Source: Nonomuraea solani (GTDB taxonomy: Bacteria; Actinomycetota; Actinomycetes; Streptosporangiales; Streptosporangiaceae). Taken from it: a stretch of 64,000 nt of DNA. Each line of letters opens with the position of its first letter. Position 1 is the stretch's first letter. The DNA lies in contig NZ_FNVT01000007.1 of the NCBI RefSeq assembly GCF_900108335.1, positions 372,001-436,000 on the forward strand, given 5' to 3'. Below are positions 8,435 to 17,592 of this stretch, in pieces. The notes under the pieces are model-generated. The model did no database searches, had not been told where the DNA came from, and was given only the letters and a program-made list of their open reading frames with translations. A program made the position numbers and the translations under genes.

Positions 8435-9589
8435 ATGAGAAAGCCGTGGCGTACCGTACGGACGCGCTTCACCGTCCTCTACGGTGCCATGTTCCTGTTG
8501 TCGGCCGTCGGCCTGCTGGTGATCACGAACCTCGTGGGGCTCGGCGGCACGCGGGTCAGCCAGTCCGTGCCGGCGCCCGTCCAGGCGACCACGCTGTCCG
8601 TCGCCGCCACGCGGATCGCCCGGCTGGAGGCGGAGCTGACCGCCGCGTACGCGGACCAGGAACGCCGGCTGCTCATCGGCTCGGCGGTCGGGCTCGGCGT
8701 GATGGCCCTGGTGTCGGTCGGGCTGGGCCGGCTCACCGCCGGTCGGGTGCTGCGCCCGCTGCGGACGATCACGGCGGCCACCCGCCGCATCTCGGCCGAC
8801 AACCTGCACGAGCGGCTGGCCGCCGCGGGCCCGGCCGACGAGGTCAAGGATCTCGCCGACACCATCGACGAGCTGCTGGAACGCCTGGAGAGCTCGTTCG
8901 CCGCGCAGCGCAGATTCGTGGCCAACGCCTCCCACGAGCTGCGTACACCGCTGGCCACCATGCGCGCCTCCATTGACGTGGCCCTGGCCAAGCCGGACCC
9001 GGTGCCGCCGCAGACGACGGCGCTGGCCGGGCGGCTGCGTACGGAGCTCGACCAGGTGGACCGGCTGCTCGAAGGCTTCCTGCTGCTCGCCCGCGCCCAG
9101 CACGGCGCCCTGTCCGACCGGGCGACGCTCTCGCTCGGCCGGCTGCTCACCGCCGCCCTGGACGCCCGGGCCGGCGACATCGCCGCCAAGGGCCTCACCG
9201 TCCGCTCCGGCGACGTCCACGACGGCGCGTGGACGGAGGGCAACGGGACGCTGCTCGCCCGCATGGCCGACAACCTGATCGACAACGCCGTCACCCACAA
9301 CGCGCCGGGCGGCTGGATCCGCCTGGCGACCATCGCCGACGGCGCGACGGCCGGGCTGGTGGTCGAGACCGGCGGGCCGGTGCTCGACCAGGAGCAGGTG
9401 GACCGGCTGGCCCGGCCGTTCCAGCGGCTCGGCGCCGATCGCGTCGGCACCGGCTCGGGGCTCGGCCTGTCGATCGTCGCGGCCGTCGCCGCCGCGCACG
9501 GGGGCTCTCTCGACCTGCGTGCCCGGCCTGAAGGCGGCCTGCTGGCCACCGTCTCGCTGCCCCTGGCCGCCGCCGGGGTGCCGGCGTGA
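8435..9589 (+). CDS. Membrane sensor histidine kinase
   Basis: 384 residues. TM1 about 13-35, a short extracytoplasmic loop (about 40 residues, too small for a classical sensor domain), TM2 about 79-98, HAMP about 99-152, then HisKA with the phospho-accepting His167 in ASHELRTPLA. The ATPase domain shows an N-box DNLIDNAVTHN and a GTGSGLGLSIV lid; the central D-box is weak (ETGGPVLD). It overlaps the response regulator start by 4 bases. The tiny sensor loop resembles intramembrane-sensing kinases that read flux through a neighbouring ABC exporter, here the divergent operon (inference). Confidence 0.92.
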   Translation: MRKPWRTVRTRFTVLYGAMFLLSAVGLLVITNLVGLGGTRVSQSVPAPVQATTLSVAATRIARLEAELTAAYADQERRLLIGSAVGLGVMALVSVGLGRLTAGRVLRPLRTITAATRRISADNLHERLAAAGPADEVKDLADTIDELLERLESSFAAQRRFVANASHELRTPLATMRASIDVALAKPDPVPPQTTALAGRLRTELDQVDRLLEGFLLLARAQHGALSDRATLSLGRLLTAALDARAGDIAAKGLTVRSGDVHDGAWTEGNGTLLARMADNLIDNAVTHNAPGGWIRLATIADGATAGLVVETGGPVLDQEQVDRLARPFQRLGADRVGTGSGLGLSIVAAVAAAHGGSLDLRARPEGGLLATVSLPLAAAGVPA

Positions 9590-10242
9590 GGGTGCTCGTG
9601 GTGGAGGACGCCAGGACGCTCGCCGCCGTCCTGGCCGAGGGGCTGAGCGATCAGGGCATGGCGGTGGACGTGGCGTACGACGGGCTGGAGGCCGCGGCCA
9701 AGCTGGACCTCAACGCCTACGACGTGGTCGTCCTCGACCGGGACCTGCCGGGCATCCACGGCGACACCCTCTGCCAGATGATCACCGAACGGGACGACCG
9801 GGTCATGGTCCTCATGCTGACCGCCGCCGGTTCGCCCGGCGACCGGGTCACCGGGCTGACGCTGGGGGCCGACGACTACCTGGCCAAGCCGTTCCACTTC
9901 CCGGAGCTGGTGCTGCGCCTCCGCGCCCTGGCCCGCCGGCGGCCCTCCGCGCGGCCTCGTACGCTGCGCGCGGCGGGCATCGAGCTCGACCCGCTGCGCC
10001 GCACCGCCACCCGCGACGGCCGCCCGCTGGAGCTGTCGGTCAAGGAGTTCGCCCTGCTGGAGGCGCTGCTCCGGGCCACCCCGGCCTTCCTCAGCGCCGA
10101 GGACCTGCTCGAACAGGTGTGGGACGAGCACGCGAACCCGCTCACCAACACCGTCACGGTCACCATCGGCCGCCTGCGCCGCAAACTCGGCGACCCGCCG
10201 GTCATCGCCACGACGCCGGGCGTGGGCTACCGCATCACGTGA
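9586..10242 (+). CDS. OmpR/PhoB-family response regulator
   Basis: 218 residues. Receiver domain 1-115 with acidic pocket E7/D8, phospho-accepting D51 (VVVLDRDLPG) and conserved Lys in DDYLAKPF. The winged-helix effector is 125-218 with the typical KEFALLEALLRATP and VTVTIGRLRRKLGDPP segments. It is translationally coupled to the kinase. Likely targets are its own promoter and the ABC-2 operon across the divergent gap. The 3' end overlaps the convergent methyltransferase by 8 bases. Confidence 0.94.
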   Translation: MRVLVVEDARTLAAVLAEGLSDQGMAVDVAYDGLEAAAKLDLNAYDVVVLDRDLPGIHGDTLCQMITERDDRVMVLMLTAAGSPGDRVTGLTLGADDYLAKPFHFPELVLRLRALARRRPSARPRTLRAAGIELDPLRRTATRDGRPLELSVKEFALLEALLRATPAFLSAEDLLEQVWDEHANPLTNTVTVTIGRLRRKLGDPPVIATTPGVGYRIT

Positions 10243-11047
10243 CCTTACGGCCGACGCCCACCAGGACCCAGGCCTTGTCGGGGGGCCCGGAGGCGAACGG
10301 GCTGTCGGGCCGCCACTCCCGGACGTAGACCAGGCCGGGATCGACCAGCTCCAGGCCGTCGAAGAAGGGCAGCACCTCCTCCCGGCCGCGGGCGCCGCCC
10401 TCGGTGTGGCCCAGCATCTTGCGGTAGAGCTGCACGATCGGCTCGGCGATCTCCGGGCGCGAGTCGAAGACGACATGGGTGATGACGACGTGGCTGCCGG
10501 CCGGCAGCGCGTCGATCAGCTCGGCCACGCGCCGGTAGGGGTCGTGGTCGTCCGGGATGTACTGCAGGACGGCGAACAGCAGCACCGCCACCGGCTGGTC
10601 GAGGTCGATCACCTTGCGCAGGCCGGGGTCGGCGAGCAGCGCGGCGGGATGCATGACGTCGCCCTTGACGACGGTCGTCCGCGGCCCTCGGGCGAGGATC
10701 GCCCGGCCGTGCGTGAGCACCACGGGGTCGGTGTCGACGTAGGCCACGCGGGCGTCCGGGGTGTGGGAGCGGGCCAGCTCGTGCGTGTTGAGATCGCTGG
10801 GCAGCCCCGAGCCGAGGTTGATGAACTGCGTGATGCCCTGCTCGACGAGGAAGCGGATCACGCGGACGTGGAACGCCTGATGCTCCTGCGCCATCACCCG
10901 GACCTCCGGCGCGATGGCGAGCACCGCCTCGGCCGCCTCCCGGTCGGCGGCGAAGTTGTCCTTGCCCCCGATGAAGTAGTCGTGCATTCGGGCGAGGTTG
11001 GGCGTGTTGGGGTCCACGCCTGCGCCCCACCGCGCCTCGTCACTCAT
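10235..11047 (-). CDS. SAM-dependent methyltransferase, DUF574 (Methyltransf_19) family
   Basis: 270 residues. Family hallmarks are RMHDYFIGGKDNFAADREAAEAV near the N-terminus, FINLGSGLPSDLNTHELA (SAM site), VAYVDTDPVVL, and a C-terminal REWRPDSP. The ATG at 11047 is preferred because GTGGAGGGGG lies 9 bases upstream; an in-frame ATG 75 bases upstream has no such site. The family is expanded to dozens of copies in filamentous actinomycetes, and its substrates are mostly unknown. A relic of a second member lies at 25713-25784 in this window. Confidence 0.9.
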   Translation of the reverse strand: MSDEARWGAGVDPNTPNLARMHDYFIGGKDNFAADREAAEAVLAIAPEVRVMAQEHQAFHVRVIRFLVEQGITQFINLGSGLPSDLNTHELARSHTPDARVAYVDTDPVVLTHGRAILARGPRTTVVKGDVMHPAALLADPGLRKVIDLDQPVAVLLFAVLQYIPDDHDPYRRVAELIDALPAGSHVVITHVVFDSRPEIAEPIVQLYRKMLGHTEGGARGREEVLPFFDGLELVDPGLVYVREWRPDSPFASGPPDKAWVLVGVGRKVT

Positions 11048-11125
11048 GCGCCGCCCCCTCCACGGGCTGGAGAACTCCTTGATTATGCCCGACGACAGCA
11101 CGCTATCCAGTGATGGTGACAAGCC

Positions 11126-12142
11126 TCAAGTGCGCGACGGTGGTGGCCCCACCGATTGCCCGGGCACGAGGGTGCACGGGATGAGGCGGTGCGGAGGGGC
11201 GTCCTGGACGCCTTCGAGCTGGTCGATCAGCGCGTTCACGGCCAGCCGGCCGAGCGGCGCGGCCGGTGCCTCCATGACGGTCAAGGAAGGCTCGATCATT
11301 TCGCCGAGTTCGCGCGTGGTGGACACCGAGACGATGGACAGGTGTCCTGGCACGTCACGGCCGAGCGCCCGCGACCCCTTGACGAGCCCGGCCGAGGCGC
11401 CCTCGTTCATCAGGATGACGGCCGTCGCCTCCGGGGCGTCGGCGGCGAGCGCCCGCGCGGCCTCCCGGCCGCCCGCCGAGGTGCCCTCCACGGTGATGAC
11501 GGCGGGCGGCGACCCGAGGATCGCCATCGCCTCGCGGTAGGCGGACTCGGCGCGCATGATCCGGCCGGGCTCGTTGCCCGGCGCGGCCTTCGTGCGCTGG
11601 GTGACGAGCGCGATCCGCCGGTGGCCGTATGAGCGGAGGTGGTCGACCGCCTGGTGGATCGTGGTGTCGAAGTCGATGTCGACGAACGGCAGGTCGTCGT
11701 TCTCGGTCCGCCCGATCAGCGCGAACGGCACCCGCGAGGCGATGAGCCGGTCGACGCGGGAGTCGTGGATCTGGACCTCCATGAGCAGCGCGCCGTCGAC
11801 GAGACCGCCCGCGAGCAGGTGCGACATCTGCTCGTCGTCGTTGATCGGCCACAGCACGAGGTCGTAGCCGCGCTCGCGGGCGCCGTGGGCGGCGCTCATG
11901 ACGAACTGGATCACCGTGGCGTTGGGCCGGGACTCCAGGTCGGGGTGGAGCAGCGCGAGGATGTGGGTGCGCGAGCTGGCCAGGGCACGGGCGACGACGT
12001 TGCGCCGGTAGTCGAGCTCCCGGATGGCCGCCTCGATGCGGGCGCGCGTCTCCGGCGCCACCGGCTTGGTGCCGTTGATGACGAAGGAAACGGTGGCGAT
12101 GGAGACCTTCGCCCGCTCGGCGACCTCGCGCATCGTGGCCAT
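11126..12142 (-). CDS. LacI-family transcriptional repressor of the adjacent sugar operon
   Basis: 338 residues. N-terminal HTH (MREVAERAKVSIATVSFVINGT, with recognition helix and hinge PETRARIEAAIRELDYRRN), then a periplasmic-binding-protein-like effector domain with LVLWPIND and GHRRIALVTQR blocks. It is divergent from the solute-binding-protein operon at 12384. The shared gap holds two copies of the same 14-bp site, one on each side of a promoter, so it most likely represses both directions until the imported sugar or its derivative binds. Confidence 0.93.
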   Translation of the reverse strand: MATMREVAERAKVSIATVSFVINGTKPVAPETRARIEAAIRELDYRRNVVARALASSRTHILALLHPDLESRPNATVIQFVMSAAHGARERGYDLVLWPINDDEQMSHLLAGGLVDGALLMEVQIHDSRVDRLIASRVPFALIGRTENDDLPFVDIDFDTTIHQAVDHLRSYGHRRIALVTQRTKAAPGNEPGRIMRAESAYREAMAILGSPPAVITVEGTSAGGREAARALAADAPEATAVILMNEGASAGLVKGSRALGRDVPGHLSIVSVSTTRELGEMIEPSLTVMEAPAAPLGRLAVNALIDQLEGVQDAPPHRLIPCTLVPGQSVGPPPSRT

Positions 12143-12199
12143 GGGTGACGCCTCCCGGCTCGTAGGGACGGCGCCTGCGACTATAGCGCAAATTCTCTT

Positions 12200-12213
12200 G
12201 TAAAACGCTTAAC
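12200..12213. promoter_or_regulatory. LacI-type operator, copy 1
   Basis: GTAAAACGCTTAAC. Its complement, GTTAAGCGTTTTAC, differs at only three positions from copy 2 (GTTAAGCGCTTTGA at 12268). Central CG and flanking A/T half-sites are typical of LacI-family operators. Lying upstream of the -35 box and 58 bases from the regulator start, it could block the regulator's own promoter. Confidence 0.65.
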
Positions 12214-12219
12214 TTCTTG

Positions 12220-12248
12220 TTGACATCGCCGGTCGATAGGCGCAACAT
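12220..12248 (+). promoter_or_regulatory. Probable sigma-70-type promoter of the sugar-uptake operon
   Basis: A perfect TTGACA (12220-12225) is followed after 17 bases by CAACAT (12243-12248), or after 20 by CATACT. It lies between the two operator copies. A consensus -35 in a GC-rich genome is uncommon and supports a strong but repressed promoter. Confidence 0.5.
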
Positions 12249-12267
12249 ACTTCACAAGCCAGCGCCG

Positions 12268-12281
12268 GTTAAGCGCTTTGA
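12268..12281. promoter_or_regulatory. LacI-type operator, copy 2
   Basis: GTTAAGCGCTTTGA with palindromic core AAGCGCTT, about 20 bases downstream of the -10 box. Together with copy 1, 68 bases away centre to centre, it brackets the promoter, which allows both roadblock and looping repression. Confidence 0.65.
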
Positions 12282-12383
12282 TGATGGCCCGGGCGGACGC
12301 GCCCGTGTGGCCCTCCTTTTCCGCACGAATTCGCCGAACGACTCCCCCCATACGCCGGATGCATTCAGCAGAAGGAGTAGCCC

Positions 12384-13595
12384 ATGAGGACAGCGCGAAA
12401 GCGTCCGCTGAAAGCCGTCGCGGTGGCGGCCCTCGTCCCCCTCTCCCTGACCGCGTGCGGCGGATCGAGCTCCGCCGGCGCCGGGTCGCCGAACACGCTG
12501 ACGATCCAGGACTACTACGAGCCCGCGCACGACCCGATCTACCACTCCTGCGCGAAGACCGTCGGCGTGAGCGTCGAGATCAACCACCTGCCCGGCCCCG
12601 GCCTGATCCCCAAGGTCCTGCAGCAGAGCTCCTCGCGCACCCTGCCCGACGTGCTGATGCTCGACAACCCCGACGTGCAGCAGATCGCCGCCTCCGGCGC
12701 GCTCTCGCCGCTCACCGACTACGGGATGAGCGGCGACGGCATGGTGGAGGCCGTGGTCAAGGCGGGCACCTACGAGGGCAAGCTCTACGGGCTGGCGCCG
12801 TCGGTGAACACCCTGGTCATCTTCTACAACAAGGACCTGTTCAAGGCGGCCGGTCTCTCGTCGCCGCCCAAGACGTGGGACGAGCTGCGGGCGTACGCGA
12901 AGAAGCTCACCCGGCAGGGCCGGTACGGCTTCGCGATGAGCAACGTCAACACCTACGAGGGCTCGTGGCAGTTCCTGCCGTTCATGTGGGGCAACGGCGG
13001 CTCCGAGCAGGACATCACCGGCCCGGAGACCGCGCAGGCGCTGCGGTTGGTCCTCGACCTGCAGAACGACGGGTCGATCTCGAAGAGCTCCATCAACTGG
13101 AGCCAGGACGACGTGATCGACCAGTTCATCGCCGGCAAGGCCGCGATGGTCGTCAACGGGCCGTGGCAGATCCCCGCGCTGGAGAAGCGGAAGGACGTGA
13201 AGTGGGCGGCGTTCCCGGTCCCCACCCGGCTGGCCACGCAGACCACGGTCGCGCCGCTCGGCGGTGAGGTCTACACGGTGCCGCGGACCGCCGACAAGGC
13301 CAAGATGACCAAGGCCGGGCAGTTCGTGAAATGCCTCATCTCGCCGGAGATGCAGCTCGAATCGGCCAAGCTCCGGCAGACCGTGCCGTCCGATTTGAAG
13401 GTGGCCGCGGAGTTCGGCAGCTCCAACGAGGTCATCGCGCCGTTCGTCACGACCGTGAAGACGGCGCGGGCGCGGACCGCGATCCTCGGCGCGGACTGGC
13501 CGAAGGCGGCGACGAAGATCTACACCGCCGTGCAGGCCGCGCTGACCGGCAAGGCCGCTCCCGAGCAGGCGCTGCGGCAGGCGCAGGACCAGTGA
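12384..13595 (+). CDS. Sugar ABC transporter substrate-binding lipoprotein
   Basis: 403 residues, family-1 extracellular solute-binding protein. Lipoprotein signal with lipobox LTAC, acylated Cys25; then PNTLTIQDYYEP, a hinge region, GLAPSVNTLVIFYNKDLFKAAGL and AMVVNGPWQIPAL, all typical of CUT1 oligosaccharide binders. AAGGAG sits 6 bases before the ATG. It is the first gene of a five-gene translationally coupled operon, its stop overlapping the GTG of the first permease. The exact sugar is unknown. The ThuA and Gfo/Idh genes in the operon suggest a disaccharide or modified sugar that is oxidised after import. Confidence 0.93.
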   Translation: MRTARKRPLKAVAVAALVPLSLTACGGSSSAGAGSPNTLTIQDYYEPAHDPIYHSCAKTVGVSVEINHLPGPGLIPKVLQQSSSRTLPDVLMLDNPDVQQIAASGALSPLTDYGMSGDGMVEAVVKAGTYEGKLYGLAPSVNTLVIFYNKDLFKAAGLSSPPKTWDELRAYAKKLTRQGRYGFAMSNVNTYEGSWQFLPFMWGNGGSEQDITGPETAQALRLVLDLQNDGSISKSSINWSQDDVIDQFIAGKAAMVVNGPWQIPALEKRKDVKWAAFPVPTRLATQTTVAPLGGEVYTVPRTADKAKMTKAGQFVKCLISPEMQLESAKLRQTVPSDLKVAAEFGSSNEVIAPFVTTVKTARARTAILGADWPKAATKIYTAVQAALTGKAAPEQALRQAQDQ

Positions 13596-14533
13596 CGTCG
13601 GCCGACCTCCGCCTCGGGGCCGCCGCGGGCGCGTCGGGAAGCCGGGCCCGATGGACGCGCCTGCTCCGGCGGCATTCGCACTGGCTGTTCTCGCTGCCCG
13701 CCATCGCGTTCGTGGCGGTGTTCTTCGGTTATCCCATCGTCCAGAACGTCGTCATGAGCTTCCAGGAGTACACGACGGCGACGTTCTACACCGGCGAGGC
13801 GCCCTGGGTCGGCCTGGCGAACTATGTGGCCTCCCTTTCCAGCAACCTGTTCACGACGACCGTGGTGAACACCGCGCTGTTCACGATCGGGTCGATCTCG
13901 TTCCAGTTCGTCATCGGGCTGGCGCTGGCGCTGTTCTTCAGACGCAATTTCCCGTTGAGCGGTTTTCTGCGGTCGTTGCTGCTGTTGCCGTGGCTGCTGC
14001 CGCTGATCGCCTCCAGCGCGGTGTGGAAATGGATTCTCGACCACGAGAACGGCGTGCTGAACCAGTTTCTCGGCCTGTTCGGCGTCGCGCCCGTCCCCTG
14101 GCTGGTCAGCCCCGGGCTCGCGCTCGCCGGCGTCATCGGGGTGAACATCTGGCTGGGCATCCCGTTCAACGTGGCGATCCTCTACAGCGGGCTGCAGGCG
14201 GTGCCGCGCGACCTGTACGAGGCGGGGTCGCTGGACGGCGCGGTCGGCTGGCGGGCGTTCCGGCACATCACCTGGCCGAACATCCGGTCCGTGGTCAGCG
14301 TCGTCATGGTGCTCGGCGTCGTGTACACGCTCAAGGTCGTCGACATCATCCTCGGCCTGACCGGCGGCGGCCCGGCCAACTCCACCCAGACGCTGGCCAC
14401 GAACGCGTACAACAAGTCGTTCGTGGAGTTCAACTTCGGGGAGGGCGCCGCGCTCAGCAACATCCTCATCGTGGTGTCGCTGGTGTTCTCCCTGGTCTAC
14501 CTCTACATCTCGCGCCGGGAGCCCGACGAGTGA
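13592..14533 (+). CDS. Sugar ABC transporter permease, MalF-type
   Basis: 313 residues from a GTG overlapping the upstream TGA by 4 bases. Six TM segments, with the EAA-type cytoplasmic loop EAGSLDGAVGWRAFRHITWPNI (about 209-230) that docks on the ATPase. Forms the channel heterodimer with the next gene. No ATPase gene is present in the operon, so a shared MsiK-like ATPase encoded elsewhere is expected, as known for Streptomyces CUT1 systems. Confidence 0.92.
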   Translation: MTSADLRLGAAAGASGSRARWTRLLRRHSHWLFSLPAIAFVAVFFGYPIVQNVVMSFQEYTTATFYTGEAPWVGLANYVASLSSNLFTTTVVNTALFTIGSISFQFVIGLALALFFRRNFPLSGFLRSLLLLPWLLPLIASSAVWKWILDHENGVLNQFLGLFGVAPVPWLVSPGLALAGVIGVNIWLGIPFNVAILYSGLQAVPRDLYEAGSLDGAVGWRAFRHITWPNIRSVVSVVMVLGVVYTLKVVDIILGLTGGGPANSTQTLATNAYNKSFVEFNFGEGAALSNILIVVSLVFSLVYLYISRREPDE

Positions 14534-15351
14534 TGAACAATTCCGTCAACGTACGCCGGTTGCCCATGACGGCGCTGGGCCTCGTCTTCCTGACGCTGAT
14601 GATCTTCCCGGTCTACTGGATGGTCAACAGCAGCCTGCAGACCGGCTCCGGGGCCGCGTCGACCAGTTTCTTCCCGATCCATCCGACCCTCGACGGGTAC
14701 GCGACCGCGATCTCGGAGCAGGGCCGCAACTTCCTCACCAGCCTGGTCATCGCCCTGGGGACCGTGGTCCTGACGCTGCTCGTCGCCACTCCGGCCGCCT
14801 ACGGGCTGTCGCGGTTCCGTACGCGGGGCGGCACCGTGTTCCTGCTGGTGCTGCTGGTCACGCAGATGATCCCGGCCATGGTGATCGCGAACGCCCTCTA
14901 TCCCCTGTTCAACTCGCTCAACCTGCTCAACGACGTCTTCGGCCTGATCCTGGCCAACACCGCCGGCGGAATCCCGTTCGCGGTGCTGCTCATCAGGGCG
15001 TTCATGGGGGCCATCCCCCGGGCGCTGGTGGAGGCCGCCCTCGTGGACGGGGCGAACAATCTCCGGGCGTTCGTCTCGATCGTCGTACCGATCAGCAGGA
15101 ACGCGATCGTGACGGCGGCGCTGTTCACCTTCCTGAACGCGTGGAGCGACTTCCTGTTCGCCCTCACCCTGACCAGCACGCCCGAGGTGCGGCCCATCAC
15201 GCTCGGCATCTACGACTACATCAGCGCGGACACTCAGAACTGGGGCCCCGTGATGGCGACGGCCGTGCTCGCCTCCATCCCGGCGGGCCTGCTGCTGATC
15301 TTCGCGCAGCGCTCCATCGCGGCGGGCGCCGTCAGCGGCGCGGTCAAGTGA
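14533..15351 (+). CDS. Sugar ABC transporter permease, MalG-type
   Basis: 272 residues. The ATG shares one base with the preceding stop (TGATG). Six TM segments and an EAA loop EAALVDGANNLRAFVSIVVP. The second hydrophobic segment begins the conserved core with VVLTLLVATPAAYGLSRFR. Partner of the permease at 13592. GAAAGGGAC follows its stop and serves the next gene, thuA-like. Confidence 0.92.
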   Translation: MNNSVNVRRLPMTALGLVFLTLMIFPVYWMVNSSLQTGSGAASTSFFPIHPTLDGYATAISEQGRNFLTSLVIALGTVVLTLLVATPAAYGLSRFRTRGGTVFLLVLLVTQMIPAMVIANALYPLFNSLNLLNDVFGLILANTAGGIPFAVLLIRAFMGAIPRALVEAALVDGANNLRAFVSIVVPISRNAIVTAALFTFLNAWSDFLFALTLTSTPEVRPITLGIYDYISADTQNWGPVMATAVLASIPAGLLLIFAQRSIAAGAVSGAVK

Positions 15352-15368
15352 ACGAAAGGGACTTTTTC

Positions 15369-16148
15369 ATGACATTGCACGTCACGGTGTGGGGCGAGAA
15401 CCGCCACGAGCAGGCCGAGCCCCTCGTGGCCGGGATCTACCCGGACGGCATGCACAACGCCATCCGGCGCGGCATCGAACGCTGGCTGGGCGACAGGGCG
15501 ACCGTCGCCACGGCCACGCTCGACGACCCCGAGCACGGCCTGACCGAGGAGGTGCTGGCCAACACCGACGTCCTGACCTGGTGGGGCCACGCCGCCCACG
15601 AGGAGGTCGCCGACGAGGTGGTCGAGCGGGTGCACCGGCACGTCCTGTCCGGCATGGGGCTGATCGTGCTGCACTCCGGCCACTGGTCGAAGATCTTCCG
15701 CAAGCTCATGGGCACCACCTGCACGCTGCGCTGGCGCAGCGACAACGACCGCGAGCTGGTCTGGACGGTGAACCCGGCCCACCCGATCGCCCGCGACATC
15801 CCGCACCCCATCGAGATCCCGGCCCAGGAGATGTACGGCGAGCAGTTCGACATCCCGGCCCCCGACGAGCTGGTCTTCATCAGCTCGTTCACCGGCGGCG
15901 AGGTGTTCCGCAGCGGCTGCACCTTCCGGCGCGGCAACGGCAAGATCTTCTACTTCAGCCCCGGTGACCAGGACTATCCCGTGTACCACCACGAGGACGT
16001 GCTGCACGTCATCGCCAACGGCGTCGAGTGGGCCGCCGGCGACCGGTCGAGGCGCGAGCTGCCGACCCTGCTCCGCTACGAGATGGGCGACTTCTTCACC
16101 GGCCACGGCTACCGCGGCGCCATGCACAACAAGGAGAGCTCGGAGTGA
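15369..16148 (+). CDS. ThuA-domain protein (trehalose/disaccharide utilisation family)
   Basis: 259 residues, a single class-I glutamine-amidotransferase-like ThuA domain: VTVWGENRHEQ start, IYPDGMHNAI, VLTWWGHAAHEEV, GLIVLHSGHWSKIF, YGEQFDIPAPDELVFI, GKIFYFSPGDQDYPVYHH. ThuA family members act in disaccharide utilisation; recent work on 3-keto-disaccharide pathways pairs them with Gfo/Idh dehydrogenases. It sits between the permeases and a Gfo/Idh gene it overlaps by 4 bases, so it probably processes the imported sugar in the cytoplasm. No signal peptide is seen. Confidence 0.9.
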   Translation: MTLHVTVWGENRHEQAEPLVAGIYPDGMHNAIRRGIERWLGDRATVATATLDDPEHGLTEEVLANTDVLTWWGHAAHEEVADEVVERVHRHVLSGMGLIVLHSGHWSKIFRKLMGTTCTLRWRSDNDRELVWTVNPAHPIARDIPHPIEIPAQEMYGEQFDIPAPDELVFISSFTGGEVFRSGCTFRRGNGKIFYFSPGDQDYPVYHHEDVLHVIANGVEWAAGDRSRRELPTLLRYEMGDFFTGHGYRGAMHNKESSE

Positions 16149-17200
16149 CGCTGCGTTTCGTGCAGGTGGGGGCGGGCTCGATGGGGCTGGCCTGGATGCG
16201 TACGCTGGCCGCCACCGAGGGCGTCGAGCTGGCCGGCGTGGCCGATCTCGACACCGAGCGGGCGGCGGCGGCCGTACGGTCCGTGTTCGGGGACGCCGAT
16301 GTGGTGGTGGGCGCGTCGCTCGGTGAGGTGCTCGCGGCGACCGCGGCGGACGCCGTGCTGAACGTCACCGTGCCCGCCGCCCACACCGAGGTGAACGTCG
16401 AGGCGCTCTTCGCCGGGCTGCCCGTCCTCTGCGAGAAGCCCGCCGCGCCGACCCTCGCCGAGGCCGTCGTCCAGGCCGCGGCGGCCGAGGTCACCGGGCG
16501 GCTGCTGATGATCAGCCAGTCGCGCCGCTACTACGCCGCCCTGGCCGCGTACCGGAGCCGGCTCGCCGAGCTGGGCACGGTCGGGCTGCTGACCACGGGC
16601 TTCTACCGGGGCCCGCGCTTCGGCGGCTTCCGCGAGGAGATGGAGCAGCCGCTGCTGGTCGACATGGCGATCCACGCCTTCGACGCGGCCCGCTACCTGC
16701 TCGGCACCGAGCCGGTCTCGGTCACGTGCGAGAGCTGGAACCCGGCCTGGAGCTGGTTCAAGGGCGACGCCGCCGCCATGGCGACCTTCCTGTTCGGCGA
16801 CGGCGCCCGTTACGTGTTCACCGGGAGCTGGTGCGCGGAGGGCCTGGAGACCTCGTGGAACGGCGAGTGGCGGGCCTCCGGCTCCGGCGGCACCGCGACG
16901 TGGGACGGCGAGGACCGCGTCACGTCCAGCGCGGGCGGCGCGGTGGACGTGCCGCCGGGCGGAGCGGAGCAGATCTCCGGGGCGCTCGCGGAGTTCGTCG
17001 CCTCACTGCGCACGGGCGCGGAGCCGTCGGGGGCGATCTCCCGCAACCTCTACAGCCTGGCCATGGTCGAGGCGGCGGTCCGTTCCGCGGAGTCGGGCGA
17101 GCGCGTCGAGATCGACGCACTGCTGGAAACGGCGCACGCGGACGCGCTGGCCCTTCCCCTGCGGGAGGAGATCCGGGTACGGCTCCAAGGCGCGTCCTAG
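16145..17200 (+). CDS. Gfo/Idh/MocA-family oxidoreductase
   Basis: 351 residues from a GTG overlapping the ThuA stop. N-terminal Rossmann fold VQVGAGSMGLAWMRTLA, then the family motif CEKPAAPTLAEA (Lys of the EKP motif, catalytic or cofactor-orienting) and the C-terminal beta-sheet domain with LLVDMAIHAFDAARYLLG (catalytic Asp/His pair). NAD(P)-dependent oxidation or reduction of a sugar or cyclitol is expected. Last gene of the LacI-controlled operon. Its TAG overlaps the convergent methyltransseferase remnant by 4 bases. Confidence 0.92.
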   Translation: MTLRFVQVGAGSMGLAWMRTLAATEGVELAGVADLDTERAAAAVRSVFGDADVVVGASLGEVLAATAADAVLNVTVPAAHTEVNVEALFAGLPVLCEKPAAPTLAEAVVQAAAAEVTGRLLMISQSRRYYAALAAYRSRLAELGTVGLLTTGFYRGPRFGGFREEMEQPLLVDMAIHAFDAARYLLGTEPVSVTCESWNPAWSWFKGDAAAMATFLFGDGARYVFTGSWCAEGLETSWNGEWRASGSGGTATWDGEDRVTSSAGGAVDVPPGGAEQISGALAEFVASLRTGAEPSGAISRNLYSLAMVEAAVRSAESGERVEIDALLETAHADALALPLREEIRVRLQGAS

Positions 17201-17592
17201 TTCCGGGTGGCGGACACGATCACGCGCGGCGTGTCCGGCAGGGTCGCCGGCGTGTCCCGTGCCTCGGCCAGCAGCACGGACACGCCGGGCCCCAGCTCTT
17301 TCTCCAGCGCCACCGAGTCCGCCAGGATCCGCCGGTACACCTCCAGCTGCCGCTCCAGCCACCGATCGGCCTCCTCCCTGGAGGTCACGGTGAACCCAGC
17401 CCGGCCCAGCATCCCGGCGTGGTCGAGGTAGGACGGCTCCCAGGTGCTGAACACGAACCTGCCGCCCGGACGCAGGACGCGGGCCACCTCGGCGAAGGCG
17501 GCCCGCTTGTTCCAGACCATCCACAGGGCGTCCACGCTCAGCACGGCGTCGCAGGCCGCCGCCTCCAGGCCGGTCTCGGTGAACCGGCGTCC
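17197..17592 (-). pseudogene. C-terminal two-thirds of a class-I SAM methyltransferase
   Basis: The frame reads RRFTETGLEAAACDAVLSVD, then WMVWNKRAAFAEVARVLRPGG, a standard post-motif-I methyltransferase segment, and ends normally at 17197. The first 90-110 residues, including the glycine-rich SAM motif, are missing. Instead, the sequence joins the N-terminus of an ABC transporter gene in a different frame near 17584-17600. An ATG at 17544 could still start a 115-residue product, but it would lack the SAM site. A deletion removed the junction between two consecutive genes of the siderophore-type locus. Confidence 0.75.
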
